A stretch of DNA of 64,000 nucleotides from Methylobacillus flagellatus_A (GTDB lineage: Bacteria; Pseudomonadota; Gammaproteobacteria; Burkholderiales; Methylophilaceae). Positions within the stretch are counted from its first letter, which is position 1; each line of letters begins with the position of its first letter. The stretch is taken from NCBI RefSeq assembly GCF_031344055.1, contig NZ_JADBEN010000001.1. One strand, given 5' to 3'. The position numbers were made by a program, and so were the translations under genes. This document shows positions 60,179 to 64,000 of the stretch, in pieces. The notes under the pieces were generated by a model that was not told where the DNA came from, did not search any database, and was given only the letters and a program-made list of their open reading frames with translations.

Positions 60179-60825
60179 CGCTTGTCGCTGAAAGTAGCCA
60201 GCCAATGCGGCCGGAACGCCGTCATCAGCGTGACCGCCATGCCGGTAAGAAAAGCTTCCGACCAGGCGATCAGGATGAAGTAGGGCAGGTAGTTGCTGAA
60301 CAGGTAATCAAGCGGGTAGGCCTGCATGCCGCTCAGCATCAGCACCGCGCTCAAGCCGCACAGGCTGATGGTGAGTCCCGCGCATAGAAAGCCGCAGGCG
60401 AAGATGTAGATGATCAGGTGGTTGGGCAGCTTGCTGTCCACCAGGCGGAACAGGTTGTAGCTGAAAGCCACCGGGATAGCGGCCATAATGATGAAGTTGA
60501 CGCCCAGCGTTTGCCATCCCGCCATGCCGAATGCGGTGATGCTGACGAGGATCAACGCCAGCGCGATCAGCGCCAGTTGCCAGCGGAACATCAGGCACAA
60601 GGCCGTGACGCCCAGAAGGTGGATGTTCAGGCCAGGCCGTATGCCTGCCTTGACGCTCCAGATCACCATCAACGCCACGATGGACCCGAGGAACACATGC
60701 TGCAATGCCGGGTCGCTCAAATGCCTCCAGGGGGACTTGATGACGGCATAGGCAAGCAGGGCCAGCGCCAGCGCATTGGCAACCCATTGCCAGGCGGCCG
60801 GAACCAGGTAGTCAGGCAGGTTCAT
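60157..60825 (-). CDS. CbiM-like energy-coupling factor transporter membrane protein
   Basis: 222 residues with about seven helices. NIHLLGVTALCLMFRWQLAL and the later VNFIIMAAIPVAFSYNLFRL resemble the CbiM-like permeases of betaproteobacteria. The N-terminal metal-binding MHIPDG of true CbiM is only loosely seen as MNLPDYLVP, so the nickel/cobalt role is uncertain. No ATPase or CbiN/Q partner is nearby. The family call is tentative. Confidence 0.6.
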   Translation of the reverse strand: MNLPDYLVPAAWQWVANALALALLAYAVIKSPWRHLSDPALQHVFLGSIVALMVIWSVKAGIRPGLNIHLLGVTALCLMFRWQLALIALALILVSITAFGMAGWQTLGVNFIIMAAIPVAFSYNLFRLVDSKLPNHLIIYIFACGFLCAGLTISLCGLSAVLMLSGMQAYPLDYLFSNYLPYFILIAWSEAFLTGMAVTLMTAFRPHWLATFSDKRYLKTKH

Positions 60826-60917
60826 TGCCCTGGATGGCCTTGCGGCACGGGGATGGTCGCATACTTCGGGTTCATAAGCTAAACTCTAACAATTTTTGCC
60901 GTAGACGGAGAAACATT

Positions 60918-61580
60918 TTGCAGCTCGCATTGTTCGACCTCGATAACACGCTGCTGGCTGGCGACAGCGATTTCCAGTGGGGCCAGTTCCTCATCAGCAA
61001 GGGATTGCTCAACGAGCAGGAACACCTGGCCAAGAATATTGCCTTTTATGAGGATTACAAAGCCGGCAGGCTGGATATCTACGCCTTCCTGGATTTCCAG
61101 CTCAAGCCCCTGAGCGAGCGTCCACGCAGCGAGCTGGACGCATTGCACCGCGAATACATGGCGCAGAAGGTCCGCCCCATGATTACCGGCAAGGCGCGTT
61201 CGTTGGTGGAGAAGCACCGCCAGAACGGCGACCTGCTCATGATCATCACTGCGACCAACAGCTTTGTGACAACCCCGATCGCGCATGAGTTCGGCATCGA
61301 CAACCTGATTGGCACCACGCCTGAGGAAGTGGATGGCGAATTTACCGGCAAGGTGACGGGAACCCCGAGCTTCCAGGCTGGCAAGATCACGCGGCTCAAC
61401 GAGTGGCTGGCCGAGCGCGGCCAATCGTTAAGCGACTTTGAAACTGCCTGGTTCTACAGCGATTCCCACAACGACCTGCCATTGATGAAGCTGGTGGACA
61501 AGCCCGTCGCGGTAGACCCGGACCCTACGCTCAAGGCATATGCGGAAGAAGCGGGCTGGCCCGTCATCAGCCTGCGTTGA
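60918..61580 (+). CDS. HAD superfamily (IB subfamily, SerB-like) phosphatase
   Basis: 220 residues from a TTG at 60918, with GGAG 8 bases upstream, so that the protein begins MQLALFDLDNTLL. HAD motifs are FDLDNTLLAGD (I, nucleophile Asp), IITATNSF (II), K in GKITRLNEWL (III) and YSDSHNDLPLM (IV). The cap insertion lies between motifs I and II. The group includes phosphoserine phosphatase-like and HisB-like enzymes of uncertain substrate. Confidence 0.88.
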   Translation: MQLALFDLDNTLLAGDSDFQWGQFLISKGLLNEQEHLAKNIAFYEDYKAGRLDIYAFLDFQLKPLSERPRSELDALHREYMAQKVRPMITGKARSLVEKHRQNGDLLMIITATNSFVTTPIAHEFGIDNLIGTTPEEVDGEFTGKVTGTPSFQAGKITRLNEWLAERGQSLSDFETAWFYSDSHNDLPLMKLVDKPVAVDPDPTLKAYAEEAGWPVISLR

Positions 61581-61698
61581 TATCTATCTGCACAGGGCGG
61601 CTAACAAAACTCAGTGATCCTGGCTAGGCGCTCTGCCGCAGGCAGTCCAAGTAGTACGGCCGGGCAACGCAACGTCAGGAATGTTTTGTTCGCCGCTC

Positions 61699-62508
61699 TT
61701 AGCGGTGCAGCAGGACTTCCAGCACGAACTTGCTGCCGGCATAAGCCAGCAATAGCACGACAAATCCGCTCAAGGTCCAGCGCACCGCGGTGCGTCCGCG
61801 CCAGCCGTAGCGGTAGCGGCCAAACAGCAGCCCGCCGAAGATCAGCCACGAGAGAATGGTGAACACGTTCTTGTGGTTGAACTGGAACGGCTGGTCGAAC
61901 AACAGCTCCGAGAACATCATGCCGCTGATCAGGGTCAGCGTCAGCAGGATGAATCCCAGCGTAATGATGCGGAACAGCAGGGTTTCCATCGTCATGAGCG
62001 GCGGGAAGTCGGGCAGCTTGAGCCAGCTCGATTTCTGGTGCAGCTTGCGTTCGGCGGCCGTCATCAGCAAGGCATGCAGCGCGGCAAAGGTCAGCAGGCT
62101 GTAGGCCAGCATCGCAATCACCAGGTGGGCCACGAACAAGGGCTGGTCGGCGTAGGGGATCACGTGCGATTCGGGCTGCCATGCCTGCAGCAATACGAAA
62201 AAGGCCGCTGGCGGCAGCACGAACGCCTGCAGGCTATGCAGGTGGTGCTTGATATTGGTGATCCAGTAAATAAGCACGGTGAGCCAGAGGATGGTGGACA
62301 GCGCATTGGTAAAGCTCAGGTTGAGTCCCTGCGAGAACAAGTGGCAATAAAGCGAGAGCGCGTGCAGCACCAGCCCGACGGCGATCAGGCCGGACTGCCA
62401 ATTCTGCTTGGAAGGGGTCGATGCGTCGCTGGTCTTGGTCTGGCGCCAGTAGTTGACGGCCACCAACAGGTAAATCAATGCGGTAATAACGGGTAGAAAC
62501 GCAATCAT
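61699..62508 (-). CDS. ypjD: inner membrane cytochrome c assembly-like protein, YpjD/CcsA family
   Basis: 269 residues with eight helices. CcsA-type features are LHALSLYCHLF, LSTILWLTVLIYWIT, the haem-handling FVAHLVIAMLAYSLLTFAAL and FNHKNVFTILSWLIFGGLLFG. YpjD is the short form without the WWD cytochrome c attachment motif. It is divergent from ffh, the common proteobacterial arrangement. Its precise role is unclear. Confidence 0.88.
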   Translation of the reverse strand: MIAFLPVITALIYLLVAVNYWRQTKTSDASTPSKQNWQSGLIAVGLVLHALSLYCHLFSQGLNLSFTNALSTILWLTVLIYWITNIKHHLHSLQAFVLPPAAFFVLLQAWQPESHVIPYADQPLFVAHLVIAMLAYSLLTFAALHALLMTAAERKLHQKSSWLKLPDFPPLMTMETLLFRIITLGFILLTLTLISGMMFSELLFDQPFQFNHKNVFTILSWLIFGGLLFGRYRYGWRGRTAVRWTLSGFVVLLLAYAGSKFVLEVLLHR

Positions 62509-62607
62509 ACGGGATGACTTGGGTTAGAATTCATATATTCACAACACTATAACATGCAGCTGCCTGACGCACGCGTTAATCCACGGCGGCCGCCACTGGT
62601 ATCCATC

Positions 62608-63960
62608 ATGTTCGAAAACCTCAGCAGCAGATTACAGCAAGTCGTCAAAACCCTACGCGGGCACGCCCGCCTCACGGAAGAGAATATCACCGACGCCATG
62701 CGCGAAGTGCGCATGGCATTGCTGGAGGCCGATGTGGCCTTGCCGGTGGTCAAGGATTTCGTCAGCCAGGTGAAGGAGCGCGCGGTAGGCCGCGAAGTGC
62801 TGCAAAGCCTGTCTCCGGGCCAGGCCGTAATCCAGGTCGTGCACGAAGAGCTCACCCGCCTCATGGGCGAGCAGAACGTCGGCCTCAATCTTGCCACCAA
62901 TCCTCCCGCCATCGTCCTTATGGCAGGCTTGCAGGGCTCCGGCAAGACCACCACCTCAGCCAAGCTGGCGCGGCTGCTGAAGGCCGAGAAAAAGAAAGTG
63001 CTGCTGGCCAGCGCCGACGTCTACCGGCCTGCCGCGATCGAGCAGTTGAAAACCCTGGCCAAGAGCCTTGAAGTGGACTGTTTCGATTCCAATGCGACGC
63101 AAAAGCCTGCGGATATCGCCGCGCAGGCCCTCGATTTCGCCAAGCGGCATTTCTATGACGTGCTGATCTTCGATACCGCGGGCCGCCTGGGCATCGACGA
63201 AGCCATGATGGCGGAAATCAAGCAGCTGCATGAGTTGCTCAACCCGATCGAGACCTTGTTCGTGGTCGATGCCATGCAGGGCCAGGATGCGGTCAACACC
63301 GCACGCGCATTCGGAGAAACCCTGCCCTTGACCGGCGTGGTGCTCACCAAGCTCGACGGCGATGCCCGAGGCGGCGCGGCATTGTCCGTGCGCCATGTCA
63401 CCGGCAAGCCGATCAAGTACATCGGCGTGAGCGAAAAGGTCGATGGCATAGAGTTGTTCCATCCTGAGCGCATGGCGTCACGCGTGCTGGGCATGGGCGA
63501 CGTGCTTTCGCTGATCGAGCAGGCACAGAAGAACGTGGACCTGGACGAAGCCAAGAAGCTGGCCGACAAGGTCAAGTCCGGCAAGAATTTCGACCTTGAA
63601 GACTTCAAGGCGCAGATGCTGCAAATGCGCAAGATGGGCGGCATGGGCTCGTTGATGGACAAGATGCCCGCGCAGATTTCCGGCATGATGGGCCAAGTCA
63701 ATAGCGAGACAGGCGACAAGGCCTTGCGCCGCATCGAGGGCATCATCAATGCCATGACTCCGTTGGAGCGCCGCAAGCCGGATATCATCAAGGCCACGCG
63801 CAAGCGCCGCATCGCCGCCGGCGCAGGGGTGCAGGTGCAGGAAGTCAACCGCCTGCTCAACCAGTTCGAGGAAGTGCAGAAAATGATGAAAATGTTCTCG
63901 AAGGGCGGCATGAGCAAGATCATGCGCGCAATGCAGGGCCGTTTTCCCGGCATGAGGTGA
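62608..63960 (+). CDS. ffh: signal recognition particle protein Ffh
   Basis: 450 residues from the ATG at 62608 (MFENLSSRLQQVV), the family start; an in-frame ATG at 62554 would add an unlikely extension. The N-domain is followed by the GTPase with MAGLQGSGKTTTSAKLARL (G1), SADVYRPAAI, DTAGRLGIDE (G3) and TKLDGDARGG (G4). A Met-rich M domain (MLQMRKMGGMGSLMDKMP) binds 4.5S RNA and signal sequences. It targets nascent inner-membrane proteins with FtsY. Confidence 0.97.
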   Translation: MFENLSSRLQQVVKTLRGHARLTEENITDAMREVRMALLEADVALPVVKDFVSQVKERAVGREVLQSLSPGQAVIQVVHEELTRLMGEQNVGLNLATNPPAIVLMAGLQGSGKTTTSAKLARLLKAEKKKVLLASADVYRPAAIEQLKTLAKSLEVDCFDSNATQKPADIAAQALDFAKRHFYDVLIFDTAGRLGIDEAMMAEIKQLHELLNPIETLFVVDAMQGQDAVNTARAFGETLPLTGVVLTKLDGDARGGAALSVRHVTGKPIKYIGVSEKVDGIELFHPERMASRVLGMGDVLSLIEQAQKNVDLDEAKKLADKVKSGKNFDLEDFKAQMLQMRKMGGMGSLMDKMPAQISGMMGQVNSETGDKALRRIEGIINAMTPLERRKPDIIKATRKRRIAAGAGVQVQEVNRLLNQFEEVQKMMKMFSKGGMSKIMRAMQGRFPGMR

Positions 63961-64000
63961 TGCGCGGGGAAATTCTTTCCTGCACATAGGCTTGCATCGA

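Noticed and set aside
61601..62182. Long minus-strand frame rich in Arg/Ala/Pro overlapping ypjD
   Set aside because: It is a shadow frame of the YpjD gene in GC-rich DNA, without motifs.

Overview
The window looks like chromosomal DNA of a betaproteobacterium, most likely a methylotroph of the Methylophilaceae (Methylobacillus/Methylovorus type). The inference rests on an MxaD-like periplasmic protein (known from methanol oxidation loci), a betaproteobacterial-type giant DUF3683/FAD/Fe-S dehydrogenase, a YpjD-Ffh pair, and a moderately high GC content. Most of the window is ordinary core genome. No rRNA, CRISPR array or prophage was seen.

Layout. 0-8 kb: tRNA-Arg(CCG), a small acidic membrane protein, apaH, a probable ornithine-lipid pair (olsB-olsA), a glycine-zipper lipoprotein with a PfkB kinase, a TetR regulator with two palindromes beside an mxaD-like gene, and hemJ/tlpA. 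8-12 kb: a 1276-residue lactate/glycolate-dehydrogenase-like fusion protein with a Fur-box-like site upstream. 12-22.6 kb is the accessory region: an M20 peptidase, a damaged IS3-family element, a 29-codon lipoprotein-like ORF, a 2041-residue two-partner-secretion (CdiA/FhaB-like) exoprotein with an A/T-rich C-terminus, and its TpsB transporter. 23-30 kb: ynfA, a secreted trypsin-like protease, phoBR with a Pho box, an OFA-family transporter behind a nested inverted-repeat leader, tag, and ribH-nusB. 30-38 kb: an FHA protein with a GAF/HD-GYP phosphodiesterase, lpxH, two overlapping cyclophilins, an L,D-transpeptidase and a TPR protein sharing a C-terminal domain, and cysS. 38.5-45 kb: a heavy-metal-type RND efflux operon (small periplasmic protein, TolC-like, MFP, RND pump, PII-like protein) behind a palindrome-rich leader. 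45-64 kb: pyrD-gst, clpSA, a CorB-like protein, tgt-yajC-secD-secF, pssA, a membrane C13 (legumain-like) peptidase, leuA, rnk, a truncated EamA remnant, a CbiM-like permease, a HAD hydrolase, ypjD and ffh.

The least ordinary parts are: (i) the TPS/CDI-like locus, where the position expected for an immunity gene holds only a 29-codon lipoprotein ORF before an IS element with no target duplication; (ii) the nested inverted repeats directly before the OFA transporter start; (iii) the palindrome-dense leader of the metal efflux operon and the possibly leaderless small gene before it; (iv) the orphan mxaD-like gene facing a TetR regulator. All functional statements come from reading motifs by eye; no database search was made.
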